Part shown: in pieces, positions 1-7,430 of the stretch | How positions within the stretch are numbered: position 1 is the first letter of the stretch | Layout of the letters: every line of letters starts with the position of its first letter | Source: Natrinema sp. DC36 | Lineage (GTDB): Archaea > Halobacteriota > Halobacteria > Halobacteriales > Natrialbaceae | Length of the DNA: 64,000 nt | Direction: 5' to 3' | Assembly: GCF_020405225.1 (NCBI RefSeq) | Contig: NZ_CP084472.1 | Span: 1,984,001 to 2,048,000, forward strand | Notes under the pieces: generated by a model | The model's input: only the letters and a program-made list of their open reading frames with translations | Databases searched by the model: none | What the model was told of the DNA's origin: nothing | Made by a program: the position numbers and the translations under genes

Positions 1-136
1 CGACTTTCAGGACGTCTACTCGGGCAATCGCGGCGAGGTCCACGTCATCAACGTCGACGGCGAAACCGACGTTGACGCGCTCCGGGAGGAGCATCCGGAC
101 CTCGAGTCGCGGATCGAACGCCGCTGGGAGTACTGA
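1..136 (+). CDS. C-terminal end of an unidentified protein (partial)
   Basis: The window opens inside a gene. Reading from base 2, 44 codons run to a TGA at 134-136 without interruption. The end of the protein is acidic and ends in the residues RRWEY, as expected for a haloarchaeal protein. It contains a stretch with DVYSG followed by VHVINVDGETDVDALREE, which I could not assign to a family. GC content is high compared with the next 1.9 kb, so this gene probably belongs to the stable backbone left of the accessory region. Reading frame confident; function unknown. Confidence 0.6.
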   Translation, partial: DFQDVYSGNRGEVHVINVDGETDVDALREEHPDLESRIERRWEY

Positions 137-220
137 GACGGACACCTGTCAGTACGGTCTCCGGCGTGCGTCGAACTCGCCGAAAACGGATTGCCTCAGC
201 GGGACTTCCGCTGCGCAACC

Positions 221-275
221 TCGTTCAGGGCTCTGACTCGCTTCACGCTGTTTCGTGTACTGTATCGGTTTCACA
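221..275 (+). repeat. Dispersed repeat family 2, copy 1
   Basis: Partial copy with the order GTTCAGG, then CACGCTG, then TTTCGTGTACTGTATCGG. The core TTTCGTGTACT is shared with the copy at 13589-13658. Other members are at 441-510 and 1287-1358. All lie between genes and in the same orientation. Confidence 0.45.
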
Positions 276-440
276 CTCCCTTCGCTCGTCTTTTGACCGA
301 GCGAACGCATTCAATGCGGACGAGTATCCGGTCTACCGGCTGCTCACTGACTCCGACTGAACGAGGAGAACTCCTCAGAAGCGAAAGTGAACCCCTACGT
401 AGGGATAGAACGTCTAAAGCGTGTGTTTTGAACCTTACTT

Positions 441-510
441 GCTCTCACGCTGCTCACTTTGTTCAAGTCTCAAACGGACGTTACAGATTTCGTCTACTTT
501 GCCGCTTTCG
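441..510 (+). repeat. Dispersed repeat family 2, copy 2
   Basis: The segment reads CTCTCACGCTG, then TTGTTCAAGTCT, then CGTTACAGATTTCGTCTACT, then GCCGCTTTCGG. This matches, block by block, the copies at 1287-1358 and 13589-13658. Confidence 0.5.
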
Positions 511-535
511 GAGGAAGAGTCGGCGGAGTGAGTGA

Positions 536-958
536 CTATTCTCCAATCTCGAATTGCGGATTCCAGACTACTTCCCACAGGTGTTCATCCGGGTCTTGGA
601 AGTGACCTGAATACCCGCCCCATTCGCGGTCACGAGGCGAGTCCGTAATCTTCGCACCGGCTTCTTCCGCCGTCTGCATTGCGTCATCGACTTCTTCTTT
701 TGACGCGACGTTGTGGCCGATAGTGAACTCCGCAGGACTCGACGCAGTTTCATCGACGCTTGCGTCTTCCGCGATTTGATGTTTAGGGTAGAGTGCAAGT
801 TGCAAGCCGTTACTCAGAGGGAAGAAGGCGACTGCTCCCCCCTCAAACTCTGTTCCGACGATTCCCTCCGTTGGCCAACCTAGGCCATCACGGTAAAAGG
901 TGAGGGATTTTTCTAAGTCACTGACTCCCAACGTAACGACGGTAATGCGTGGTTCCAT
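536..958 (-). CDS. VOC (glyoxalase/bleomycin-resistance) family protein
   Basis: The 140-residue protein has the vicinal oxygen chelate layout. A first beta-alpha-beta unit begins at VVTLGVSDLEKSLTFYRDGL (residues 7-26) and a second ends with the typical YSGHFQDPDEHLWEV segment near residues 117-131. Such proteins bind a divalent metal between paired units and act as lyases, dioxygenases or resistance proteins; the substrate cannot be read from sequence. The N-terminal unit lacks an obvious His ligand, while the C-terminal one keeps His and Glu. It stands alone on the minus strand between repeat-rich spaces. Family confident, function open. Confidence 0.88.
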   Translation of the reverse strand: MEPRITVVTLGVSDLEKSLTFYRDGLGWPTEGIVGTEFEGGAVAFFPLSNGLQLALYPKHQIAEDASVDETASSPAEFTIGHNVASKEEVDDAMQTAEEAGAKITDSPRDREWGGYSGHFQDPDEHLWEVVWNPQFEIGE

Positions 959-1029
959 AGTTACTGGTCTAGCGTGGGCTGAGAACCACCCGCTGACCAG
1001 TATCTAGATGGGTGGGTGGTGAAATAGGC

Positions 1030-1167
1030 TTTCGTGCCTCTGTTGAAACCCTCTTCACGTCTTGCGATTTTATATAGTGGTCGTTCGCACTGATTCGGCC
1101 ACGGACGTGCAGTAGAATGCCTCTCTGGGATGTCAGCGACGAAGGGTTTCAACAAGGCCACTTTCGT
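1030..1167. mobile_element. Candidate MITE with inverted ends
   Basis: Two inverted 12-base arms, TGTTGAAACCCT at 1041-1052 and AGGGTTTCAACA at 1143-1154, face each other across about 90 bases. The similarity extends outward imperfectly (GTGCC.. on the left against GTGGCC on the complement of the right). The interior has no transposase and contains a TATA-like TTTTATATA. This is the layout of a short non-autonomous element. I could not confirm target-site duplications. Confidence 0.4.
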
Positions 1168-1286
1168 AAAAATTGGAGAGTTGTAACGTGGTTCATCGAC
1201 CGGGAATCACGAAGACAGCTAACGGAAGAGAATATCAAATCTATGCGGCCCAGATACAGCCTAAAGCACCTGTTTTCGACTACCTA

Positions 1287-1358
1287 CTCTCTCGCTGTTC
1301 GACCTTGTTCAGGTCTATAACTCACGTTACACGGTTACGTGTACTTTTCCGGTTTCCG
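1287..1358 (+). repeat. Dispersed repeat family 2, copy 3
   Basis: Reads CTCTCTCGCTGTTC, then TTGTTCAGGTCTATAACTC, then ACGTTACACGGTTACGTGTA, then TTTTCCGGTTTCC. It aligns with 441-510 and, more closely, with 13589-13658. It lies in the gene-free stretch 961-1462, which otherwise holds only the MITE-like element. Confidence 0.5.
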
Positions 1359-1462
1359 AACGGGTGAACCGTAGAAACTCAGCTATCCACTGAATAGTTC
1401 ATTCACTCTCAGACGAAACGGAGATATCTGCACAACAATGCTCTCTGTAGAGGTAGTACTGT

Positions 1463-1675
1463 TTATTTTACGATTCGGAATTCCTCACTACCACAGGAAC
1501 AGGAGCTTCGCCCAATTGGGCGAATTCTCTCGTTCTTGAGAATCCGTGCAGCGTATGCTGATCCACACTCTTCACAGGTAACCAGCAATCGGTCGTTCTC
1601 AGTCAGAATCCACACCCAGCAATAAACACCAGAACATGCATATTCAAACCCTATATTGGCAATCACGAAACTCAT
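1463..1675 (-). CDS. Small zinc-ribbon-like protein
   Basis: The core reads LLVTCEECGSAYAARILKN followed by RIRPIGRSSCSCGSEEF: two cysteine pairs (CxxC and CxC) about 25 residues apart, as in single zinc ribbons. Haloarchaea carry many such one-domain proteins; partner and role are unknown. The annotated start gives 70 residues, but the first 20 look atypical. A GTG at 1615 would give a protein that begins about 10 residues before the first cysteines, as in the remnant at 1908. A broken relative of this family lies downstream at 1908-2003. Confidence 0.55.
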   Translation of the reverse strand: MSFVIANIGFEYACSGVYCWVWILTENDRLLVTCEECGSAYAARILKNERIRPIGRSSCSCGSEEFRIVK

Positions 1676-1780
1676 TTAGCTATCGTAATGTGGCTGGAGT
1701 GCTCACTCGATACGGCTACCGAACATCGGAATCAGTCAAATCTGTGTTAAGTAAAAGACGGTAGCCACGACAATTGCCTC

Positions 1781-1815
1781 ACCTGTACTGAACGGCAACT
1801 ACGCGTGCAAACTGA
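1781..1815 (+). repeat. Dispersed repeat family 1, copy 1
   Basis: Reads CCTGTACTGAACGGCAACT, then ACGCGTGCAAACTGA. The consensus from all copies is CTGTACTGA..CGGTAACTA followed by CGTGTGCGAACTGA. It lies between genes. Confidence 0.5.
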
Positions 1816-1907
1816 ATGTTGATTGATTCTCCCAGTTAATCAAAACACTGTGAGTTGGTGAAAATGTTAGGGACATAAGAGCCGTTGTCTCTTAAGCTTC
1901 AGTAGAG

Positions 1908-2003
1908 ATGGCTGCTAATAATGAACTACAGAAGGCAGTAGCAGTGTGTAATAACTGTGGAACTGCCATTGCAGTATATATAACATTTTCCTGTAGGAGA
2001 TAG
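1908..2003 (+). pseudogene. Truncated zinc-ribbon gene remnant
   Basis: A 31-codon frame starts with ATG and contains VAVCNNCGTAIAVYI, which matches the first half of the zinc ribbon at 1463-1675 (LLVTCEECGSAYAARI). The second cysteine pair is missing: after AVYI the frame runs into AT-rich sequence that resembles the region upstream of the DUF7511-like gene at 15604. It looks like a gene cut short by recombination just before the DUF7511-like gene at 2016. Translation of the remnant is possible but unproven. Confidence 0.4.
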
Positions 2004-2015
2004 AATTAGTGTACT

Positions 2016-2210
2016 ATGACCCAAGAACCCAAAAACGACACCGCAAGCGGTCTTTCGAACAGCTCTAGGCTCAATCAAGTTGTGGTCGAGAACTCACAAG
2101 AAGCGAACGAGTGTATATTATTCCCAGAGGATGTACCGGACGACGAGCTACATACAAAGTGGATTCTTGCGAGGGAAGGTTCGTATCTCCATCTAAAAGA
2201 CGTTCAGTAG
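2016..2210 (+). CDS. DUF7511-like small haloarchaeal protein (paralogue 1)
   Basis: A 64-residue protein whose conserved half reads VVVENSQEANECILFPEDVP, then DDELHTKWILAREGSYLHLK. It is clearly paralogous to the 61-residue protein at 15604-15789 (shared DDEL.TKWILAREGSY). Small proteins ending in TKWI.A.EGS are common in haloarchaea and resemble DUF7511; the function is unknown. The bases upstream also resemble those of the paralogue (TAACATTTTCCTGTAGG against TAATATTTTTCTATAGGG), so the duplication included the promoter region. A family 1 dispersed repeat begins four bases after the stop. Confidence 0.65.
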   Translation: MTQEPKNDTASGLSNSSRLNQVVVENSQEANECILFPEDVPDDELHTKWILAREGSYLHLKDVQ

Positions 2211-2213
2211 CAC

Positions 2214-2335
2214 ACCTGTACTGAGCGGTATGTGCTGTGACTGTACTTACCGCTGATTCACGATCTTTTGTCCGACCCTGGCAAACTCTCGGACACAGTG
2301 TTTCCGGTAACTACGTCTGCGAACTGAGCGTTGAC
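2214..2335 (+). repeat. Dispersed repeat family 1, long copy
   Basis: This 120-base copy begins ACCTGTACTGAGCGGTATGT and ends CGGTAACTACGTCTGCGAAC. Its inner part (CTTACCGCTGATTCACGATC and CTCGGACACAGTG) is nearly identical to 7281-7372. It starts directly after the DUF7511-like gene, and the paralogue at 15604 is likewise followed by CACCTGTATTTACCGC. Confidence 0.6.
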
Positions 2336-2370
2336 TTCTATCCGCGGATACCAAATTGCTTTGTGAAAAG

Positions 2371-2381
2371 ACTACTTATGG
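2371..2381 (+). promoter_or_regulatory. Probable TATA box of the Lrp-type regulator
   Basis: ACTACTTATGG lies about 27 bases before the ATG at 2405, the spacing expected of a leaderless haloarchaeal transcript. This supports choosing 2405 over upstream in-frame starts. Confidence 0.45.
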
Positions 2382-2404
2382 CGGCTCCATTACGGTCTTT
2401 GGCC

Positions 2405-2893
2405 ATGGCCTCGGAAGAACTTGACTCGGTTGACAAAGGTATCCTGTATCTCTTGCAGGAAGATGCCAGAAATAACACGACGAACGCCATCGGGGAACAG
2501 GTCGGCGTCTCGTCCAGCACGGTCGCCAATCGCATCACCAAGCTCGAAGAGAACGGCGTTATCACGGGATATCACCCAACAGTTGACTACGAGCAAACGG
2601 GGATGGGCCATCACTTACTCATCATGGCGACGATTCCAATTGATGACCAAGAGGAGATCGTTGACGATCTCGTTAGCGTCCCTGGTGTGGTGAGTGTCAG
2701 TGAGTTGCTAACGAATAACGCAAACCTCTCGGTTGAGTTGGTCGGGCAGAATAAGCAAGAAATTGAGAAGAGTGTCGGTGAGATGAGCGAGTTGGGCGTC
2801 GATATCGAGCGCATGGATTTGTTGAAGCGGATTCGAGCGTTCCCCTACAATCACTTCGGAAAGGAATTTACGAACGAGGACGACACTGGCTGA
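2405..2893 (+). CDS. Lrp/AsnC family transcriptional regulator
   Basis: A 162-residue protein. Residues 1-60 form the winged helix typical of Lrp/AsnC (LDSVDKGILYLLQEDARNN, then GVSSSTVANRITKLEENGVI). The rest is a ligand-sensing alpha-beta region (LLIMATIPIDDQEEIVDDLV, then VPGVVSVSELLTNNANLSVE). These proteins bind DNA as dimers or higher oligomers and often answer to amino acids; no ligand can be deduced. In-frame starts exist at 2237 and 2378, but the upstream codons read through a dispersed repeat and the TATA box fits 2405. It is a single gene upstream of a HalOD1/response-regulator pair. Confidence 0.85.
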   Translation: MASEELDSVDKGILYLLQEDARNNTTNAIGEQVGVSSSTVANRITKLEENGVITGYHPTVDYEQTGMGHHLLIMATIPIDDQEEIVDDLVSVPGVVSVSELLTNNANLSVELVGQNKQEIEKSVGEMSELGVDIERMDLLKRIRAFPYNHFGKEFTNEDDTG

Positions 2894-2972
2894 TTTCCAT
2901 AGCCTATTTAAGCCCTTCTGGAAACTATCAATTAAGCTATATGTTTAAGGAGGTGGATGGTCTACAGGGGTT

Positions 2973-3245
2973 GTGAACAAAATTCAGACCGAAATACCCG
3001 ACGAGAAGTGTGTTAGTCATGCTGTGGTTGAAGCAGTTGCTGAAGCAGAAGGGGTTCGGCCTGTAGAACTCACGCCCCCATTGTACGATGCCATTGATCC
3101 CGAGGCCTTAGACCGCCTTTTTGACGATGTCCTGACCGTTGGAAAAGTTACATTCAACTACAACGGTTGCGAGGTCAGCGTGTTCTCTGACGGGTATGTG
3201 GCCGTCGAGAAGCAGTATCACGGTCATGGGCGTATCAAGAGTTGA
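2973..3245 (+). CDS. HalOD1 output-domain protein
   Basis: A 90-residue protein consisting of one HalOD1 domain. It has the hallmark PPLYDAIDPEALDRLFDD (residues 30-47), then VTFNYNGCEVSVFSDGYVAV. HalOD1 domains are haloarchaeal output modules linked to two-component signalling; their mechanism is unknown. The start is GTG, with a TTTAAG box about 27 bases upstream. The stop lies 16 bases before the response regulator at 3262, so the two are probably one operon and may act as receiver and output. A decayed copy of the domain's C-terminal third is found at 6045-6125. Confidence 0.8.
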   Translation: MNKIQTEIPDEKCVSHAVVEAVAEAEGVRPVELTPPLYDAIDPEALDRLFDDVLTVGKVTFNYNGCEVSVFSDGYVAVEKQYHGHGRIKS

Positions 3246-3261
3246 TTCTCGGCCATCACCC

Positions 3262-3720
3262 ATGCACAACACTACTGTCCACCAGTCCTCTACTGAGGAC
3301 GAGATCGACATTTTGCTTGTCGAAGATAATCCCGGGGACATTCGGCTCACTCGGGAGGCATTCAAGTCAGCCGAACAAGAGATAGCCCTACAGTCCGTCA
3401 CGAATGGTGACGACGCTGTGAAGTTCTTACGTGAGTCCGCAGATAACGAGCTTCCCGATCTCATCCTGCTGGATTTGAACCTGCCCGGTCGAGATGGGTG
3501 CGAAGTCCTTGAGGTGATTCGGGATGATCCCCGGCTCAAACCACTGCCTGTGCTTATGCTCACGAGTTCAGAGGCTGAGGATGATATTGCGCGGTGCTAT
3601 GATACCCGCGCTAACGCCTATCTGACAAAACCAACAGATCCTGCCGAGTTCAGTTCTCTTGTAGATACTTTTGAGCAGTTTTGGGTTGAGAAGGCACGGC
3701 TCCCACCAATTCCGCCGTAA
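3262..3720 (+). CDS. Response regulator (CheY-like receiver only)
   Basis: A 152-residue single receiver domain. Acidic pair E21/D22 in LLVEDNPGDIRL, phosphoacceptor D71 in LILLDLNLPG, T101 in MLTSSE and K123 in YLTKPTDP are all present, so it should be phosphorylated normally. There is no DNA-binding domain. This haloarchaeal subfamily (ending FEQFW) usually works in phosphotransfer or as a partner of membrane kinases. It follows the HalOD1 gene closely. A frameshifted relative sits at 7431-7890 beside a histidine kinase. The ATG at 3262 gives the standard family N-terminus; longer in-frame extensions run into the HalOD1 gene. Confidence 0.9.
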   Translation: MHNTTVHQSSTEDEIDILLVEDNPGDIRLTREAFKSAEQEIALQSVTNGDDAVKFLRESADNELPDLILLDLNLPGRDGCEVLEVIRDDPRLKPLPVLMLTSSEAEDDIARCYDTRANAYLTKPTDPAEFSSLVDTFEQFWVEKARLPPIPP

Positions 3721-3760
3721 TGTTCACCTTTTGCGGATGTCTGATCTGTGCTGAGTAGTT

Positions 3761-3816
3761 ACCCTGTACTGATCGAATGAAAGGTGACGGATTGCTCACT
3801 ACATGTGCGAACTGAT
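3761..3816 (+). repeat. Dispersed repeat family 1, copy 3
   Basis: Begins ACCCTGTACTGATCGAATGA and ends ACATGTGCGAACTGATCGCG, both ends matching the family consensus. It lies between the response regulator and the convergent HalOD1 gene. Confidence 0.5.
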
Positions 3817-3838
3817 CGCGAGGAGATCGTTAGCTACC

Positions 3839-4138
3839 TCACTGGCGAGTAATCGTCAGCTCCTCACCGTCGATTCGCACCTGATAGTCGTCGACCAGGA
3901 ACGACAGGTCAACACGTTCTTCGCCAGCGACAAGCGTGTCTATCGCTTCGGGATCGATGTGGTCGTACAGTGTGGTACCGAGAACATCGGGGAGTTCCAC
4001 CGGATCGACCTTTTCGAGTGTTCCGAGGGCAGTGAGCGTGGCCATACTCGCTGCTGTATCTGACCAATCGTATGTTCGGCGGAATAATGGCTCGCGTGCA
4101 TCGGTAGATTGATCGGTACCGTCTCGTTCTGCGACCAT
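3839..4138 (-). CDS. HalOD1 output-domain protein
   Basis: A 99-residue HalOD1 protein: VDPVELPDVLGTTLYDHIDP, then EAIDTLVAGE, then VDLSFLVDDYQVRIDGEELT. Starting at the ATG at 4138 gives the usual short polar N-terminus; a longer frame to 4399 reads antisense-like, arginine-rich sequence and is not believable. It is co-oriented with the TrmB-type gene 65 bases upstream and may be cotranscribed with it. Its role as a signalling output module is inferred from the family only. Confidence 0.82.
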   Translation of the reverse strand: MVAERDGTDQSTDAREPLFRRTYDWSDTAASMATLTALGTLEKVDPVELPDVLGTTLYDHIDPEAIDTLVAGEERVDLSFLVDDYQVRIDGEELTITRQ

Positions 4139-4203
4139 ACTCTTCGCACGGGATCGAGAAACAAGAGTGTAGTGTGATTTTCTGAATGAACCATTGGGCA
4201 GCC

Positions 4204-4995
4204 TTACGACGGCTGGTTCCCGTCGAGTCGCCAGGTGAAAATCGCTCGAAGGACGACGACGAGACTGTTTCGGTCGCCGGCACCCCAGATCGCCGTCTCC
4301 TCGATTTCTTCGGCAGTGGAGATATCGTCCACGCGCGCGCTCACGAGCGCCGTCTCTTCGTCCGTGATCAGCAGGCTTCCAGCGGGCGTCTCCTCCCATT
4401 CCCAGAGGGTCTCGAACAGTTCGGCTTCCGGTACCGATTCCTGGATACGTTCCTGGACTTCGTCGGAAATCCCCGCCAAGTGAATCTCGGCGCCACGCTC
4501 CGCGGCAGCCTGAAGCCTGTCGAGGTGTTCGTCGGTGAGCAAGTCGTCGATAGTCATGTAGACGATCTGCTCGTCAGCGTCGACGATGAACTCCTCAATG
4601 CGGGATGCCACCGCCTCCCGTCCAGTGACCGTCCAGACGCCGAACTCTTCGCGTTGTGGCTGGGCGGGGCCGATCTCCTCGAGACACTCCGCGAGTTCGG
4701 TAATCGTGTTCTCGCGTTTGGTGGCGAGCAGTCGGATGATCGTTTCATTAGAGATCACGGTGAACTTTCGTGGCGTCGTGTGCTGGATGTCGATGAATCC
4801 CAATTCGTGGAGTCGCTCTGCCGATTCGTACACGCGAGTCCGAGGGACACCGCCGATTTGCGTGACGTCCTGTGCGGTTCCCGTCCCGAGCCGTATGAGG
4901 TTGATCAGTGTTTGAGCCTCGTACTGGGACAGCCCAAGGTCTTGCAACCGCACCAGCGCCTCGGCTTCGGCCTGCTCCTCCTCAAAACTCACCAT
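4204..4995 (-). CDS. TrmB family transcriptional regulator
   Basis: A 263-residue protein. The N-terminal winged helix (QDLGLSQYEAQTLINLIRLG, then GGVPRTRVYESAERLHELGF) spans residues 18-70. A coiled linker follows, with a phospholipase-D-like effector domain after about residue 115 (EQIVYMTIDDLLT and RGAEIHLAGISD). TrmB proteins control sugar or central metabolic genes, or sense other ligands; the target here is unknown. The neighbours are a HalOD1 protein downstream and a DUF7344 protein upstream, all on the minus strand, suggesting a small regulatory unit. Confidence 0.88.
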   Translation of the reverse strand: MVSFEEEQAEAEALVRLQDLGLSQYEAQTLINLIRLGTGTAQDVTQIGGVPRTRVYESAERLHELGFIDIQHTTPRKFTVISNETIIRLLATKRENTITELAECLEEIGPAQPQREEFGVWTVTGREAVASRIEEFIVDADEQIVYMTIDDLLTDEHLDRLQAAAERGAEIHLAGISDEVQERIQESVPEAELFETLWEWEETPAGSLLITDEETALVSARVDDISTAEEIEETAIWGAGDRNSLVVVLRAIFTWRLDGNQPS

Positions 4996-5045
4996 GATAA
5001 CTAGTGACCTCTCGAGGACAAAAAGTCCCTACCGTCTCAAGTCCC

Positions 5046-5378
5046 CTATTCCAGCTCTTCGGTGACGAATTGGAGCACCCTCCCGACGCGCTCGTTCGAG
5101 GTATACCGAATCGTTTTCGTACGCGGGTCGTACTCGATCAAATTTGCCTCCTCCAGTTTTAGGAGATGTGTATGGTGTACGTCGATAAGAAGGGGGTCGG
5201 CGTGAGTTGTAGTGGTCTCCGGAGGTGGATTCTCGAGATTGATACGATCAACGAGGGTATCCGTCGTAATCACGGTCTCCTCGCCGTCGATCAACTGGGA
5301 GAGGATTGATCGCCGACACGGATCTGCCACTACCCGTAATGCTGTTTCGGTCGAGACTGTTTGGGTTTCCTGGCTCAT
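5046..5378 (-). CDS. DUF7344 winged-helix protein
   Basis: A 110-residue protein with the DUF7344 pattern: an N-terminal helix pair (ALRVVADPCRRSILSQLIDG), a variable linker, then DVHHTHLLKLEEANLIEYDP near residues 66-85. The domain is a haloarchaeal winged-helix type, usually seen alone or behind GAF/PAS domains, and is assumed to bind DNA. Three more members lie in this window (5662, 13807, and the C-terminus of 14578), an unusual local density. The start is the only good ATG. Confidence 0.82.
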   Translation of the reverse strand: MSQETQTVSTETALRVVADPCRRSILSQLIDGEETVITTDTLVDRINLENPPPETTTTHADPLLIDVHHTHLLKLEEANLIEYDPRTKTIRYTSNERVGRVLQFVTEELE

Positions 5379-5500
5379 TGACGGATCTCATAGCAAAAAC
5401 AAGGGGGCTCACAGATAACACTCTCATTCACTCGAAACATCACATTCGGACAGACGCAAGCTCGAATAGTAACACCGGAACAAGCTGGTAATACACGCAT

Positions 5501-5575
5501 CCCTGTACTGACCACTGACCTCGAGGACGGGATTCGCGGACACGCTACTCGGTAAGTACGTGTGCGAACGGAACG
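5501..5575 (+). repeat. Dispersed repeat family 1, copy 4
   Basis: Starts CCCTGTACTGACCACTGACC, contains ATTCGCGGACAC, and ends CGGTAAGTACGTGTGCGAAC. It lies between two divergently oriented DUF7344 genes. Confidence 0.5.
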
Positions 5576-5661
5576 AAAAGCGCATTCACTCACATAATCA
5601 AAACATCTTTTCGGGGTAGTTGGGGGCGAACTTTATACGCATCGATGTCTGTGTCTTGTCC

Positions 5662-6042
5662 ATGGACTACGAGGGGAGTGACGAAACCAGAGAGAATGGG
5701 AAACCTCAGAGCGAGGGCAAAATGCTAGTAGAGGAGGTTTCGGTAGATGAAATCCTTGAATTGCTCTCCCACCAACGTCGTCGTGCAGTTCTTGATTTCC
5801 TTCTTACGCATGACCGACCACTAACTCTCACTGATCTACGTAACGAGGTTGTCGAAAAGGAACAGGGCACAGAAATAACTGAAATCCCCAGTAAACAGGT
5901 GCAGCAGGTTCATATATCATTGCACCACGTTCACATTCCAAAATTGGAGGAGAAAGAAGTCATCAATTATGACTCGAGCCGGAACCTCGTTGAACCGACG
6001 GAGGAGCTTAGCCAACTGGAACCATTCCTCGCTCAGCTATAA
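5662..6042 (+). CDS. DUF7344 winged-helix protein
   Basis: A 126-residue protein. The recognition region reads DEILELLSHQRRRAVLDFLL, then SKQVQQVHISLHHVHIPKLE, then EKEVINYDSSRNLVEPTEEL, the standard DUF7344 layout. CTTTATACGC at 5629-5638 lies about 27 bases before the ATG at 5662, which supports this start over the in-frame 5620 start. The stop is followed at once by a broken HalOD1 fragment in a different frame, as if a former DUF7344-HalOD1 gene pair has decayed. Confidence 0.82.
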   Translation: MDYEGSDETRENGKPQSEGKMLVEEVSVDEILELLSHQRRRAVLDFLLTHDRPLTLTDLRNEVVEKEQGTEITEIPSKQVQQVHISLHHVHIPKLEEKEVINYDSSRNLVEPTEELSQLEPFLAQL

Positions 6043-6044
6043 GC

Positions 6045-6125
6045 GAGGTGGTGTTCAACTACAACAGTTACGAGGTTAGTGTGGAGGCTGATGGCTATGT
6101 GGCCGTCAAGGACTACACTCGATAG
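6045..6125 (+). pseudogene. HalOD1 gene remnant (C-terminal third)
   Basis: In the frame of 6045 the bases encode EVVFNYNSYEVSVEADGYVA followed by VKDYTR and a stop. This matches the end of the HalOD1 protein at 2973 (KVTFNYNGCEVSVFSDGYVA). No start codon or N-terminal part precedes it; the preceding bases belong to the DUF7344 gene in another frame. It is a relic of a duplicated or deleted HalOD1 gene. Confidence 0.65.
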
Positions 6126-6358
6126 CTACTGTCAGCAAGAAACCTACAGCGACCTTCGCGGGCCACTGGATAAGTAAGTTCCATGCACTGAGCGTTGTCA
6201 CCAATTCGTTCTGAGACAATCATTCCTCGAAGGCCCTACTTTCGAATTGGCAACTTCCCTTTTTCCGGAAGTAAAGTTGAAAATGGGTCTGTATTAAGTA
6301 CCTATTCAGTCCCGTATCGTAGTGATAACAAAGACGAATACCACTTCGTGATACAAAC

Positions 6359-6628
6359 ATGCACGATCTGACCGGATTCCAGCGAGACTTGCTCTACGTA
6401 ATTGCAGGTGCAGAAGAACCGTCTGGACAAGACGTGAAAGATGAAGTAGAAATGTACTATAGTTCAGAAATTAACCACGGGCGACTGTATCCGAATCTGG
6501 ATACACTAGTAAACAAGGAACTTGTCGAGAAAGGAGAACTTGATAGACGAACGAACTATTATACCGCCAGTGACGAAGGACTCAACATAATTGAACAACG
6601 CCGTAAATGGGAAGAACAATATCTGTGA
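6359..6628 (+). CDS. PadR-like transcriptional regulator
   Basis: An 89-residue winged helix: TGFQRDLLYVIAGAEEPSGQ, then DVKDEVEMYY, then INHGRLYPNLDTLVNKELVE, then NYYTASDEGLNII. The GRLYPNLDTLV block and the Y-T-x-x-D-x-G wing are the PadR signature. This is the short haloarchaeal form without a dimerising C-terminal domain. The target is unknown. It is AT-richer than the genes to its left. Confidence 0.85.
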   Translation: MHDLTGFQRDLLYVIAGAEEPSGQDVKDEVEMYYSSEINHGRLYPNLDTLVNKELVEKGELDRRTNYYTASDEGLNIIEQRRKWEEQYL

Positions 6629-6679
6629 TTTTTGATATGAGCAACTGTTCACTATAGATACGAACTGACCGCGAGTGAG

Positions 6680-6862
6680 TTAGGAGGGGGGAGGATCACG
6701 TTCTATCTGTAGTCTCTCTAATTCCACACCGCCACACGGACACTGGTTTATCAGGCCCGTTCCGACGAGGTGAAGCGATCTGTCGTTCCTGATTTCAACG
6801 GTGTGGATTTCACCACAACTACTGCACCTCGCAACGGTCTTCTCACGCTCAGTCTGTGACAT
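6680..6862 (-). CDS. Small zinc-ribbon protein
   Basis: A 60-residue protein with RCSSCGEIHTVEI, then LINQCPCGGVELERL: CxxC and CxC pairs 27 residues apart. This is the same architecture as the protein at 1463-1675, although the sequences differ. Likely a metal-binding accessory or DNA/RNA-binding protein; nothing more can be said. It is convergent with the PadR-like gene. Confidence 0.6.
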   Translation of the reverse strand: MSQTEREKTVARCSSCGEIHTVEIRNDRSLHLVGTGLINQCPCGGVELERLQIERDPPPS

Positions 6863-7068
6863 AGTATAGATGTCATCACGGTCAAAGGTGAGTCTGTTCC
6901 CAAAGGATTTTGGAATGAATTATTATATATAAGAGAATACAATCAAAATGAGTGTATGCCTTATCCACTTGGAATAGTGTATATCGAACGAATCGTAGGG
7001 ATAGAGTGGATAATCATCCCGTTACGGATATAGGCTGCCGAAGCACAAGATGGTCGCCACCTTCACTG

Positions 7069-7110
7069 TACACCCTGAACAGAACGGTAACTATGTGTGC
7101 GAACGAAACA
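7069..7110 (+). repeat. Dispersed repeat family 1, copy 5
   Basis: TGTACACCCTGAACAGAACG, then GTAACTATGTGTGCGAACGA, matching both halves of the family consensus. Confidence 0.5.
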
Positions 7111-7253
7111 GTACACTGACTTCAAGAACAAAGTAGAGACCATTGGCCTGCTATTATAAAATGCCGGGAGCGATGGCCTCAGACACTCCCAGAAGCCCCA
7201 ACCGTTTATGGAGACCGCCAGGTGTGTTGTACGATGTCGCACATCATAAACCA

Positions 7254-7372
7254 TCTGTACTGGACGATATGTACACCACCTGTACTTACCGCTGATTCAC
7301 GATCTTTTGTACGACTCTGGCGATCTTCTCGGACACAGTGCTTCCGATAACTACGTCTGCGAACTGATCGCC
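7254..7372 (+). repeat. Dispersed repeat family 1, long copy 2
   Basis: Nearly identical over about 90 bases to 2247-2330: both contain CTTACCGCTGATTCACGATC, CTCGGACACAGTG and TAACTACGTCTGCGAACTGA. The two are about 5 kb apart in direct orientation and could recombine. Confidence 0.6.
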
Positions 7373-7430
7373 GATGATTCTATCAAGTCATAGTAGTATT
7401 CGAGACGGTATGCTGAATGCACGGTGCTCC

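Larger units (their letters stand above)
137..535. other. Gene-free stretch with two copies of a dispersed repeat
   Basis: I see no convincing gene here. The short open frames have no family resemblance and the stretch is dominated by two copies of dispersed repeat family 2 (221-275 and 441-510). It separates the high-GC gene fragment at the left edge from the VOC-family gene. Confidence 0.5.
6863..7430. other. Gene-free stretch carrying two family 1 repeats
   Basis: No supported gene. The stretch is AT-rich near 6910-6960 and then carries two family 1 repeats (7069-7110 and 7254-7372). Confidence 0.5.

Noticed and set aside
2237-2404. N-terminal extension of the Lrp-type regulator
   Set aside because: The extension translates a dispersed repeat, and a TATA-like box sits 27 bases before the ATG at 2405.
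4186-5004. Plus-strand open frame opposite the TrmB gene
   Set aside because: It is the antisense shadow of a high-GC gene with clear TrmB motifs.
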